Source of the DNA: Betaproteobacteria bacterium UBA2293
GTDB lineage: Bacteria > Pseudomonadota > Gammaproteobacteria > Burkholderiales > Rhodocyclaceae
DNA: 16,618 nt
Reading direction: 5' to 3'
Assembly (NCBI GenBank): GCA_002345845.1
Contig: DDWF01000021.1
Coordinates: 1-16,618, forward strand
In this document: positions 1 to 8,700 of the stretch, piece by piece
Layout: each line of letters opens with the position of its first letter
How positions within the stretch are numbered: position 1 is the stretch's first letter
Notes under the pieces: model-generated
What the model saw: the letters and a program-made list of their open reading frames with translations, nothing else
The model's database searches: none
Told to the model about the DNA's origin: nothing
Made by a program: the position numbers and the translations under genes

Positions 1-564
1 GTGGTTGCGCTCCGCCTCCTGATTGTTTCGCGTGGCCTCGTCAAGCGCCGCCAGCTCACTGCTCAAGGCCCCGCGCCGGCCGGCAAACAGGTCTGCCTGT
101 ACCCGCATGTATTCCGGCCACAAGGGATCGCCGGCGGCCACCTCATCTTCCGGGAAAGTGATGCTGCGCTCCCCCGTCTGTTCGGCAAGCAATCGACTTT
201 CTGCCGCCCGAGCCCCGAGATAGCGTTTGCGGCTTCCCTCGTAGTCAGCCCGCACCTGGGTGTCATCGAGTGTCACCAGGATATCGCCCGCCTTGACATC
301 CTGCCCCTCGCGCACCGCGATCTGACTGATCACGCCACCATGCTGGTGCTGCACCGCCTTGCGTTTGGTATCGACCATGAAAGTGCCGTTGGCCGGCACG
401 CCTTCGTCGATTGGCGCAAACATGATCCAGAGCAGCGCGAGGGCCAGCCCGCCGAGTAGAAACATCGCGCCGCCACGTACCAGACTCGCGGTGTCTGTTC
501 TTGGCCGCTGATCGGCGCCCTCCGTTACCACCGCACCCTTCGCCTGCCAGAAACGCCGCCTCAT
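1..564 (-). CDS. HlyD/PrtE-type membrane fusion protein of a type I secretion system (partial, C-terminus beyond the left edge)
   Basis: Periplasmic adaptor that links an inner-membrane ABC exporter to a TolC-like outer-membrane channel. The 188 visible codons are open to the window edge. They show a short basic cytoplasmic N-terminus (MRRRFWQAKG), one membrane segment at about residues 33-50 (LLGGLALALLWIMF), then a biotinyl/lipoyl-like strand region at about 68-108 with the family pattern HGGVISQIAVREGQDVKAGD and LVTLDD. A charged region predicted to start the coiled-coil hairpin follows. The start ATG at 564 overlaps the stop of the upstream ABC gene (ATGA), a typical translational coupling of AprD/AprE or PrtD/PrtE pairs. 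The missing part should hold the second helix of the hairpin and the beta-barrel domain. Family call is firm; the exported substrate cannot be told from here. Confidence 0.9.
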   Translation of the reverse strand, partial: MRRRFWQAKGAVVTEGADQRPRTDTASLVRGGAMFLLGGLALALLWIMFAPIDEGVPANGTFMVDTKRKAVQHQHGGVISQIAVREGQDVKAGDILVTLDDTQVRADYEGSRKRYLGARAAESRLLAEQTGERSITFPEDEVAAGDPLWPEYMRVQADLFAGRRGALSSELAALDEATRNNQEAERNH

Positions 565-2276
565 GCGCTCGCCCCCCCACTTGCCGGAAGCACTGCCCGA
601 GCACCTTCGTTCAGCGCCTGCAAGACTTCGGTACGCGGCCCGTACGCATGGATCATGCCGTCCTTGAGCACCATCAACTTGTCAACCACACCGATAATGC
701 TGGTTCGATGCGAAATCAGGACGACCGTGGCGGAGCGCGCCTTCAAGTCGGCGACCGCGCGCAGCAAAGCCTTTTCGCCAGCATCGTCAAGGCTGGAATT
801 TGGCTCGTCGAGCACGACAAAGATCGGTTCACCGTAAAGCGCCCGGGCCAGGGCGATACGCTGGCGCTGACCGCCGGAAAGAAACTCGCCATCTGGGCCG
901 ACAGGCGTGTCGTAACCATTGGGAAAACGCAGGATCATGTCGTGTATCCCCGCCTGTTCCGCCGCCTTGACCACCTTTTCCGACACCACGGAACCGAAGC
1001 GGGCGATGTTTTCGGCAATCGTCCCTTCGAACAGTTCTACATCCTGCGGCAGATAGCCGACGAAGGGACCGAGCGTCTCGCGATCCCAGGTGGCAATGTC
1101 AGCACCGTCCAGACGCACGACACCGCCAGCCAGCGGCCAGATACCCATGAGCACCCGCGCCAGTGTCGACTTGCCGGAGGCGCTGGGACCGATGACCCCG
1201 ACAATCTCTCCCCGCCCCATTTCAGCCAGCGCGATGCGCAGGATCGGGCGCTGCGAACCGGGGGCCTGGGCGAGCAGGTTCTCCAGGCGGACATGCCCGG
1301 TCGGCGAAGGCAGGGACATGCGCGGCGGACGAATCGGAAACGAAGCGAGCATTTTCTGCAGCCGCTCGTAACTGGCGCGCGCCGCAATCAGCGATTTCCA
1401 CGCGCCAATCACCTGTTCGACCGGCGCCAGGACGCGGCCCATCAAGATTGATGCGGCAATCATGCCGCCGGACGACAACTCGCCCTCAATAACCAGCAAG
1501 GCCCCCAGGCCAAGCACCAGCGATTGCTGCGCCAGTCGCACGAAGCGCGTGAAGGCGCCAATCACGCTGGCCCGGTCGCTCGCGGTCTGCTGCTGCATCA
1601 GGCCGGCGTGATGCTTATTGAACCAGCGCGCACGGATACCCGGAAGCATGCCCATGCCTTCGATCACTTCAGCATTTTTCAGGTTGGCATTGGCAAAATT
1701 ACCGGCCTGGATCGCGGCGACATTGGCTGCCGACAACGGTCGCTGGGTCGCCCGCTCGGTCAGCCAAGTCAGCGCCAGAAGAAACAGGCCACCAACCAGG
1801 GCGAAGAGGCCAAGCATCGGATGCAGCAGGGTAATTACCACCAGATAAACCGGGATCCATGGCAGGTCGAAAAAAGCGATGATGCCGCTACCCGCCAGGA
1901 ATTGGCGCAGACCGGCCAGATCGGCCAGGGCCTGCCCCGGACTCAGGCCGCGCCCTTGCAGACGGGCGTCGAAGGAGGCGGTGAATACACGGTCCGCCAA
2001 CTTGCTGTCGAGCTGAGCGCTGCTGCGCACCAGCAGTTGGCCGCGTATCCACTCCAGCCCCCCCAGCAGCGAAAAAATGCCAAGAATCAGCAGCGTGATC
2101 ACCAGCAGGGTCATTTCGTTCTGGCTGGTCAGCACACGATCATAAACTTGCATCATGTATAGCGAAGGTGCCAGCATCAGAACATTAATGACGCAACTGA
2201 AAGCCGCAGCGACAAAGAATATGCGCCGCATCGACCATATGAGATCTTTCAGTTCCGATGCATCCTTGAAAACCAT
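561..2276 (-). CDS. Type I secretion ABC transporter, PrtD/AprD type (permease fused to ATPase)
   Basis: Inner-membrane exporter of one-step type I secretion; ATP hydrolysis drives export of a protein with a C-terminal secretion signal. From the ATG at 2276 it is 571 residues, the usual PrtD/AprD size. Membrane segments lie at about residues 18-41, 57-76, 130-166 and 247-265. The ATPase has Walker A GPSASGKST (363-371), Q-loop GYLPQD (Q411), signature LSGGQ (466-470), Walker B VVLDEP (487-492) and the H-loop histidine (H523, LISHR). There is no N-terminal C39 peptidase domain, so a double-glycine bacteriocin exporter is unlikely. The start at 2276 was preferred over in-frame ATGs at 2378 and 2330 because of a GAGGG-like ribosome site 10-14 bases upstream and the fit to family length. 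The stop overlaps the next gene by 4 bases. The last codons contain a run of seven G on the coding strand. Confidence 0.93.
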   Translation of the reverse strand: MVFKDASELKDLIWSMRRIFFVAAAFSCVINVLMLAPSLYMMQVYDRVLTSQNEMTLLVITLLILGIFSLLGGLEWIRGQLLVRSSAQLDSKLADRVFTASFDARLQGRGLSPGQALADLAGLRQFLAGSGIIAFFDLPWIPVYLVVITLLHPMLGLFALVGGLFLLALTWLTERATQRPLSAANVAAIQAGNFANANLKNAEVIEGMGMLPGIRARWFNKHHAGLMQQQTASDRASVIGAFTRFVRLAQQSLVLGLGALLVIEGELSSGGMIAASILMGRVLAPVEQVIGAWKSLIAARASYERLQKMLASFPIRPPRMSLPSPTGHVRLENLLAQAPGSQRPILRIALAEMGRGEIVGVIGPSASGKSTLARVLMGIWPLAGGVVRLDGADIATWDRETLGPFVGYLPQDVELFEGTIAENIARFGSVVSEKVVKAAEQAGIHDMILRFPNGYDTPVGPDGEFLSGGQRQRIALARALYGEPIFVVLDEPNSSLDDAGEKALLRAVADLKARSATVVLISHRTSIIGVVDKLMVLKDGMIHAYGPRTEVLQALNEGARAVLPASGGASA

Positions 2277-2591
2277 TGGCACAAACCCGCCCTCAATCAA
2301 TTTTGCGGAACAAACAACATGCTCACCCATCCGGCAAATCTGTTGCACCTTGAGCGCTGCCTTTCCTGACCACGGCAACGCCTCGGCGCAGGAATGGCCC
2401 CCTCATTGGCTTACTGGCCAGCAACTATCAATAGCGTAACTGAAGCCAGATACGACTGATAGACTAGCGGCACACTGAAAGCCAAGCGGCATCCCTTACC
2501 GACAAAGCTACTGTCCGATATCAACACGCGCATCACATTGAGCGATTTCGACGAAAATCTCTTACAAATATCTTACAAAAACTCAAAAAAC
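2277..2591. other. Intergenic stretch without a recognisable gene
   Basis: About 315 bases between the ABC exporter start and the tRNA terminator. It is more AT-rich than its surroundings, especially near 2540-2595. It must hold the promoter and leader of the type I secretion operon on the minus strand, but I see no convincing -35/-10 pair, no sigma-54 or sigma-28 box and no large inverted repeat. A short open frame on the plus strand (2538-2732) reads through the antisense of the tRNA and is not a gene. Confidence 0.5.
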
Positions 2592-2617
2592 AAAAAAGCC
2601 ACTTCGAAAAGTGGCTT
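2592..2617 (-). terminator. Intrinsic terminator of the tRNA-Thr gene
   Basis: On the minus strand a 9-base stem (AAGCCACTT at 2617-2609, AAGTGGCTT at 2604-2596) closes a 4-base loop. It is followed directly by a T-rich tract (runs of T separated by single G, about 2597-2582). It lies 17 bases after the tRNA CCA end and points away from the exporter genes' promoter region. Confidence 0.88.
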
Positions 2618-2633
2618 GGGATTTTGCTTTCGC

Positions 2634-2707
2634 TGGTGCCCCCGAACGGAATCGAACCGCTACCTGATGATTACAAATCAACTGCACGACCTTCATGCTA
2701 CGGGGGC
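2634..2707 (-). tRNA. tRNA-Thr (anticodon UGU), structurally atypical, CCA encoded
   Basis: The acceptor stem is perfect (GCCCCCG with CGGGGGC), the discriminator is A and CCA is encoded. The T arm is AGCGG / TTCGATT / CCGTT, with one G-U and the canonical TTC. The anticodon loop TTTGTAA gives UGU, and the threonine identity pairs G1-C72 and C2-G71 plus G35/U36 are present. Oddities: the D loop is only seven bases (GAAGGTC) with G instead of A at position 14, the anticodon stem has a T-T mismatch (GTTGA with TCATC), and the variable loop is four bases. Body length is 70 bases plus ACCA. It stands alone, with its own promoter and terminator, which argues for a working gene. Confidence 0.78.
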
Positions 2708-2725
2708 CCGCTCCAGCGCGGCCGG

Positions 2726-2754
2726 ATTATAGCCTGATCACAAGACAATCCACA
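2726..2754 (-). promoter_or_regulatory. Probable sigma-70 promoter of the tRNA-Thr gene
   Basis: A perfect TATAAT box reads on the minus strand at 2731-2726, 18 bases before the tRNA 5' end. The sequence after it (CCGGCCGCGC) is a GC-rich discriminator, as in stringently controlled stable-RNA promoters. The -35 at 17-base spacing (TGTGGA, 2754-2749) is poor. It lies head to head with the diguanylate cyclase start at 2754. Confidence 0.65.
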
Positions 2755-4508
2755 TGGCGACACTGACCAATCCATTTGAAATTGCCCGTGAGGCCCTGCG
2801 CCTGCTTGCCGTCCGCCGCATTCCGCCGACACCCGACAATTACCTGACGCTGTATCAGGAAATTGCCGGCATCAAGCCGGATGCGGAATCCTTCCCCGAA
2901 AAGCAACTCCGCGCTCTGGCCAGTGCGCTCCCCAAAGCATCTCCCGAGCAATTGCGCCTGGCTCGCCAACTCGATGAAGCAGTCAAGGCGGCAAACTGGG
3001 AGGAATACAAGACGCGACTGGTCGAATTCATCACCAATCTCGCGGACGTACAGAAACTCGCCTGGGCGGACTTGATCGGCGATCTGTTCCGGCAATGGGA
3101 TGCGCGTCACCCCGGGCTGACCTCCGCTCGCAAGCGCGAAGCACTGGAGCACGTACTCAGCAGTAGCGGCGGCAATCCGGAAACGCTGTTCAATCGCCTG
3201 CAAAGTCTCCTGCGCTCTTGGGGCCAGGGACGCGAAATGGATGCCCCCAGTGGCACAGCAGTGACTGAAGCCGTGGCTACGCCACCGGCCGAATCAAGGG
3301 GCGAGGATCTGTTGCCCCAGTTTCGGCAGTTGTTCGCCTTCACCCTCGAGACAGCAATTGCCACTCAATTGCTGGAAAGTCCGCAGTTGGCGAGCGATGC
3401 GAAGACGCTGGCCAACGATATACGAAGCGCCAGCAGCGTTGCTCAGATGCAGGAATTTCTCACCCGCCTGAAACGCTTTGCTTTCAAACTGGAACTGCTC
3501 GCCGAAGATCAGGCCGAATTGCGGAGCAGCCTGCTCAGTCTGTTACGCCTTCTGGTCGAGAATGTTACCGAACTGGTTCTCGATGATCACTGGCTGCACG
3601 GCCAGATCGAGGTGGTTCGCGGAATCATCGACAAGCCTCTGTCACAACGGACCCTTGACGATGCCGAACGGCGGCTGAAGGAAGTGCTGTTCAAGCAGAG
3701 TCAACTGAAAGCCAGCCTGTTCGAGGCACGCGAGGCAATCAAGCAGATGCTGGCAGGCTTTGTGGACCAGTTGGCCGACTTTGCCGACGCCACCTCGGAC
3801 TACCACGACCGGATCGAGGAATGCGCTGGCAAGATCAGCGCCGCCCGCGACATCAGCGAACTGGAAAGTGTGCTCGGCTTGGTCATGCGCGAGACGCGCA
3901 ACATTCAGATCAATGCTCAGCGCTCACGCGACGAGTTGCGTTCGACACAGCAGAAAGTCACCGAGTCCGAGGCACGCATCCGCGAACTGGAGCACGAGCT
4001 GGAAACGACCAGCGATCTGGTCCGCCATGACCAGTTGACCGGCGTCCTCAACCGACGCGGCCTGGGGGAGATATTCGACAAGGAGGTCGGTCGTGCCAAG
4101 CGACACGACACGGTGCTCTGCGTCGGCCTCCTCGACATCGACAATTTCAAGAAATTGAACGATTCGCTCGGCCACGACGTCGGCGACCAGGCGCTGGTTC
4201 ATCTCGCCACAGTCTGCCGGGAAACACTGCGTCCCCAAGACACGGTTGCCCGCTTTGGCGGCGAAGAATTCATCATCCTGCTACCGGAAACTCCGCTCAG
4301 CGATGCAGCCGCCGTAATGACACGCCTGCAACGCGAGCTGACCCGCAAGTTCTTCCTCAGCGGCAACGAGAAGGTCCTGATCACCTTCAGCGGCGGTGTC
4401 ACCCAGATGCACCCCGAAGACACCCAGACCTCGGTAATCAAGCGCGCCGACGAAGCCATGTACCAAGCCAAGCAAAGCGGCAAAAACCGCGTCATCACCA
4501 TCGAATGA
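2754..4508 (+). CDS. Cytosolic diguanylate cyclase (GGEEF) with long helical N-terminal region
   Basis: Makes cyclic di-GMP from two GTP. The 584-residue protein has no signal peptide or membrane segment. Residues 5-40 (NPFEIAREALRLLAVRRIPPT) resemble an N-terminal motif I associate with diguanylate cyclases of related betaproteobacteria, and this supports the ATG at 2754 although no clear Shine-Dalgarno precedes it. Residues 185-345 are helical and unassigned; about 365-420 look like coiled coil. The GGDEF domain is at about 421-584: metal ligands in LLDIDNF (D461, D463), active-site loop GGEEF (502-506), and an intact inhibitory I-site RPQD (493-496) exactly five residues before it. The enzyme should therefore be active and product-inhibited. 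Its stop overlaps the next glycosyltransferase start. What the N-terminal region senses is unknown. Confidence 0.93.
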   Translation: MATLTNPFEIAREALRLLAVRRIPPTPDNYLTLYQEIAGIKPDAESFPEKQLRALASALPKASPEQLRLARQLDEAVKAANWEEYKTRLVEFITNLADVQKLAWADLIGDLFRQWDARHPGLTSARKREALEHVLSSSGGNPETLFNRLQSLLRSWGQGREMDAPSGTAVTEAVATPPAESRGEDLLPQFRQLFAFTLETAIATQLLESPQLASDAKTLANDIRSASSVAQMQEFLTRLKRFAFKLELLAEDQAELRSSLLSLLRLLVENVTELVLDDHWLHGQIEVVRGIIDKPLSQRTLDDAERRLKEVLFKQSQLKASLFEAREAIKQMLAGFVDQLADFADATSDYHDRIEECAGKISAARDISELESVLGLVMRETRNIQINAQRSRDELRSTQQKVTESEARIRELEHELETTSDLVRHDQLTGVLNRRGLGEIFDKEVGRAKRHDTVLCVGLLDIDNFKKLNDSLGHDVGDQALVHLATVCRETLRPQDTVARFGGEEFIILLPETPLSDAAAVMTRLQRELTRKFFLSGNEKVLITFSGGVTQMHPEDTQTSVIKRADEAMYQAKQSGKNRVITIE

Positions 4509-5626
4509 TGATGGCGAAACGCCCTACCCTCAGCCTCTGCATGATCGTCCGCAACGAGGCTGCTTTGCTACCCCGTTTCCTCGCCAGTACGACCGGCCTC
4601 TGGGACCAGTTCGTCGTCGTCGACACCGGCTCCACCGACGGCAGTCAGGCGATCCTTGCCGCAGCCGGCGCCGAGATCGTCGAAATAGCGTGGCCGGACA
4701 ATTTCGCCAAAGCCCGTAACGCCGCCCTCGAGCAAGCCCGCGGCGACTGGATTCTCGTCCTCGACGCCGACGAATTCCCTGGCCCCGGCTTTGCCGCCGA
4801 ACTCCGTCGCCTGATCGCCGATCCGGCGATCGGTGCCGCCACGATCAACATCGCCAGCCTGCAGCCGAACGGCAGCCGACGCTCGGCGCACCTGCTGCGC
4901 CTGTTTCCCCGCGACCCGGCGCTGCGCTACCGCTATCGCATCCACGAAGACATCGGCGAACCGGTGCTGCAGCGACTGGCGCAAACCGGGCAACGCCTCG
5001 GCCAGATCAGGACACCGGTCGAGCACGTCGGCTACACGCCGGGTCAACTGGCCAGCAAGGACAAGCAGGCGCGCGATGAACGCCTGCTGCGACTGGCCAT
5101 TGCCGACGACCCCAGCGATCTGTATGCCCGCTTCAAACTGATGGAGCAGCATCGCCTCTGGGATCAGCGCGACAAATGGCAGGACGAGGCGCGGCAATGC
5201 CTGGCGCTGCTCGGTCCCGGCGTCGCTATCCAGCCGCGCCACATTGCCGGCGAACTGCTCGATCTGGTGCGCATTGGGGTGTTCGGCGACGATGTAGCGC
5301 AGGGTCGGCAATTCCTCCTCTCCCGCCAGGCTCAGGCCGGACGCGACCCGCACTACCAGCTGGCGCTCGGCGCCCTCGACGAGCAGGCTGGCGATCTGGC
5401 CGCAGCGCTCGCATGCTATAAGGCCACCTTGACCCTGGCCGAAAGCTACCCTGCGCGCACGTTGCTCGAAACCCGCGGCCTGATGGGGCTGGCCCGCCTC
5501 AGTCTGGCCATCGGCGATCTGGCCTCGGCACGCGAGTTCACCGCGGCGGCGGCCGAACTGTCGCCAGACGACCCGGAAGTGAACACCGCCCACCAATTGC
5601 TGGAAGGCCAGCCTTGGCCGAAGTAA
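4505..5626 (+). CDS. Family 2 glycosyltransferase with C-terminal TPR-like repeats
   Basis: Residues 7-125 are a GT-A fold of the SunS/WaaE-like GT2 group: LCMIVRNEA, then VVVDTGSTDGS (D40 nucleotide-sugar binding), and the metal motif LDADE (87-90). Residues about 270-370 are alternating helices rich in Ala and Leu that look like two or three degenerate TPRs, as in O-linked protein glycosyltransferases that dock a protein acceptor. Three consecutive ATGs (4505, 4508, 4511) overlap the cyclase stop, so translation is probably coupled; no Shine-Dalgarno is seen. With the large glycosyltransferase downstream and fliC beyond it, flagellin is a plausible acceptor, but surface polysaccharide is possible. 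The 108 bases after it are GC-rich, with a TAAAGTTC box at 5683 that lacks a matching sigma-28 -10. Confidence 0.87.
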   Translation: MMMAKRPTLSLCMIVRNEAALLPRFLASTTGLWDQFVVVDTGSTDGSQAILAAAGAEIVEIAWPDNFAKARNAALEQARGDWILVLDADEFPGPGFAAELRRLIADPAIGAATINIASLQPNGSRRSAHLLRLFPRDPALRYRYRIHEDIGEPVLQRLAQTGQRLGQIRTPVEHVGYTPGQLASKDKQARDERLLRLAIADDPSDLYARFKLMEQHRLWDQRDKWQDEARQCLALLGPGVAIQPRHIAGELLDLVRIGVFGDDVAQGRQFLLSRQAQAGRDPHYQLALGALDEQAGDLAAALACYKATLTLAESYPARTLLETRGLMGLARLSLAIGDLASAREFTAAAAELSPDDPEVNTAHQLLEGQPWPK

Positions 5627-5734
5627 GCCGTACCGCCGCTCCGCGCCGGCTGCCGTTGGCCACGACGCCGCCCGGCATCGGGTAAAGTTCGCCCACCGCC
5701 CCATTCCGCTTCATTCGAGAAAAGTCACGACGCC

Positions 5735-8700
5735 ATGGACCACACCTACAACCCGACCAGCAATCTCTGGACCCGTTCTGATTTCTCCGGCATCGGTTAC
5801 TCGGATGGCCAATCGTTCGAATTCGGCCTGCTCGAGACGATCCGCAACAGCGGCGATCGTTCGGTTTTCTCCGCCGAACTGCAGGGCAAGATGGGCGAGT
5901 GGCGTAGCGAATATCACCTGACGCCTGCTCGTCACTGCCTGCTCCGGCCGCTGCAGTTCGCCCCCGGCGAAAGCCTGCTCGAACTCGGCTGCGGCTGCGG
6001 TGCCATCACCCGCTATCTCGGCGAGCGCGGCCTCAACGTCACCGCCGTCGAAGGCGGTGCCCCACGGGCGGCGATCACCGCCGAGCGCTGCCGCGACCTG
6101 CCCAACGTCCGGGTCATGCTCGACGATCTGGTGCAGTTCGAAAGCGATCAGCAATTCGACTGGGTCACCCTGATCGGAGTGCTCGAATATTCACCCTATT
6201 TCGCCCCCGGCCCAGACCCGGTCCTCGCCTACCTGCAGCAGGCGCTGCGCTATTTGAAGCCGGGTGGCCGGCTGGTCATCGCCATCGAAAACCAACTGGG
6301 CCTGAAATACTTCAATGGCTGCGGCGAAGACCACCAAGGGACGCCCTTCTTCGGCCCCAACAACCTCTATGGCGACAACACTGCGGTGACCTTCGGCAAG
6401 GAGCGCCTCGAGGAAATCCTGCGCCAGGCCGGCTGCCAAAGCGTCGAATTTCTCTATCCCTTCCCCGATTACAAAATCCCCAGCGCCATCGTCAGCGACC
6501 GTGCCTTCCACACTCCCGGTTTTTCCGTCGCCGACCTGCTGCTGCGCACCGAGGCCCGCGACTACGCCGGCCGTAATCGCCGCCTGTTCTCCGAACAACT
6601 GGTCGCCCGGACGCTCGAGGACAACCATGTCCTGCAGCACTTCGCCAATTCCTTCCTGATTGTTGCCGCCCGCGACGCAACTCGCCCCTGCATCCGGGCG
6701 GATGAACTGGCATGGTGCTTTGCCCCCGGGCGACAGGCGGCCTTCCGTACCGAAACCACCTTCACACAGGAAGCCGCCGGCGCCATCCGCGTCAGCAAGA
6801 CGCATCTCGGCCCTGTCTCTGCTGACGGCAACCGGACCGGACTCGCCCACCAACTTGGCGCCACCCCCTACGTCCGCGGCCGCCTGATGGCTTGGCCAAT
6901 GCTGAAAGCCAAGCTGCAAGTCAATGCCGAGCAGGAGCTGATCACTGCCTACCTGCCCTACGCCCACCATCTATTGTCCAACAGCTGCCCACTGGCCGGC
7001 CATGATCCGCTGCAGCTGGCCAACTGGGAAACCGCAGGCCGGCATATCGACCTGACGCCGTTCAACCTGGTCCAGGATGGCGACCAAATCACAGCCATCG
7101 ACGAGGAATGGGCGCTACCGCACCCCATTCCGGCGGGCTGGGTGCTGTTGCGCGCGATCATCCAGACCAGCGCCCTCAGTGTCGGCCGCCAGGAACTCGC
7201 CAAAAGCACACTGGAAAGCCTGCTGATCGGCATTACGGCGCAGCTTGGCCTGCGCGTCGAGCGCAAGCACATCGATGCCTGGCTGGCGCGCGAAGCCGAC
7301 TTCCTCAAGCAAGCGACCGGACGCAAACTGCGCCAACCAACGGCGCAGACACCGTTGCTCGAGCTATCCGCCAACCGCCTGGTGGACCTCGACGATCTGC
7401 GCTCCGAAGGCAGCGGCAAATCCGGCGTCACCGTCGAACCCTCCGAGCAGGCCACGCTTGACGCCCAGTATCGCCAGTGGCTGGCCCGGCGGAGCTTCGT
7501 CAGTGCCGACGCCGAGATCATCGAGCGCAGCATCGCCGCCTGGAAGAGCCGGCCGGTATTCCAGATCCTGCTGCGCCTCGAGGATGGCCAGCAGGCCCAG
7601 TTGGCCGACACTTTCGAAAGTCTCAACCACCAGTTCTACGGCAACTGGCGCGTCGACGTCGTAACCACACTGCCCGCACCGGCTGGCATCGAGGAGGTTG
7701 CCAATATCGGCTGGCACAGCATTCCCGATGCCGCCCAGGGCAAAGCCACGCTCGACTTGCTACAGGTGGCGCACAGCTGCGACTGGATACTTGAAATCCC
7801 GCCCGGCACCATTCTCGACCCGTTGTGCCTGTGGCGCATCGGGCATGAGGCCGATCGCACCCCCGACGCCCTCGCCTTCTATGTCGACGATGATCTGGCT
7901 TCGGCCGATGGCAACCGCTCAACGCCGCGCTTCAAGAGTGGCCTGAATGTCGAATGGCTGCGCTCGGCGGACATCGTCGGTCCACTGTTCGTGTCGCGCA
8001 AGGCCTTGCGGCGTGCCGGTGGCGTGGCCGAGATAGAGGGCGGCGCCTGGTACGACCTGCTGCTGCGCCTGCTCGAAAGCGTGGAGCGCCAGCAGATCCG
8101 ACATATTGCTGACGTCCTGCTGAGCTATCGCGAGGCCATTCCGGCTGCCCCGGAGGCATGCATGTATGCCCTCGCCCGCCACCTGACCCGCCTTGGCGAG
8201 GCTGCCGACGTCAGTCCGAGCTCGCCGCACAGTTGGTCAGTGGTCTACCACGCGACGGCACAGCCGAAAGTCTCGATCATCATCCCGAGCAGCCATTCCC
8301 TGGAGTTTCTTCAGCCCTGTCTCGAGAGCCTGCTCGACAAGACCGCCTACGCCGATTACGAGATCCTCGTCGTCAGCACCACTACCGACGCCGACGCCGA
8401 TTGCCGCCAATGGCTCGCCGACCGCGCCGCCAACAGCCCGCGACCGCTGCGGCTGATCGAGCAGGCCAACTGCCACACGCCGTCACAGGCCTACAACCTG
8501 GGGGCCAGCCAGGCGGCCGGCGAGATGCTCCTGCTGCTACGCGAAGACACCCGCATACTCCAGGAGCACTGGCTCGACGAATTGGTCAAGCAGGGCTTGC
8601 GCCCCGGCATCGGCGCCGTCACCCCGCGCCTCGTCCAGCCGCATAGCGGCCTGCTCGAGAACATCGGCTACGTCTTCGGTCTCGGCGGCCTGGCCGGCTC

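Noticed and set aside
572..578. Run of seven G on the coding strand near the ABC exporter stop, as a phase-variation tract
   Set aside because: Only seven bases, in the last codons after all functional motifs; weak case for slippage control.
501..1451. 316-codon plus-strand open frame over the ABC ATPase
   Set aside because: Antisense of Walker A, signature and Walker B regions; no ribosome site and no domain.
2634..2707. tRNA 3' end as an integration (att) site for a mobile element
   Set aside because: No repeat of the tRNA end, integrase or phage gene was seen in the window.
2538..2732. Small plus-strand open frame with a CPRTESNRY-type sequence
   Set aside because: It is the antisense translation of the tRNA-Thr 3' half, a well-known artefact, and also runs through the tRNA terminator.
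5683..5690. TAAAGTTC as a sigma-28 -35 before the giant glycosyltransferase gene
   Set aside because: No GCCGATAA-like element at 10-12 base spacing, so a promoter cannot be supported.
4568..5704. 378-codon open frame antisense to the GT2 gene
   Set aside because: A GC-rich shadow: the plus-strand frame has clear GT2 motifs, and the antisense product is a Gln/Ala/Gly-rich sequence with no domain.
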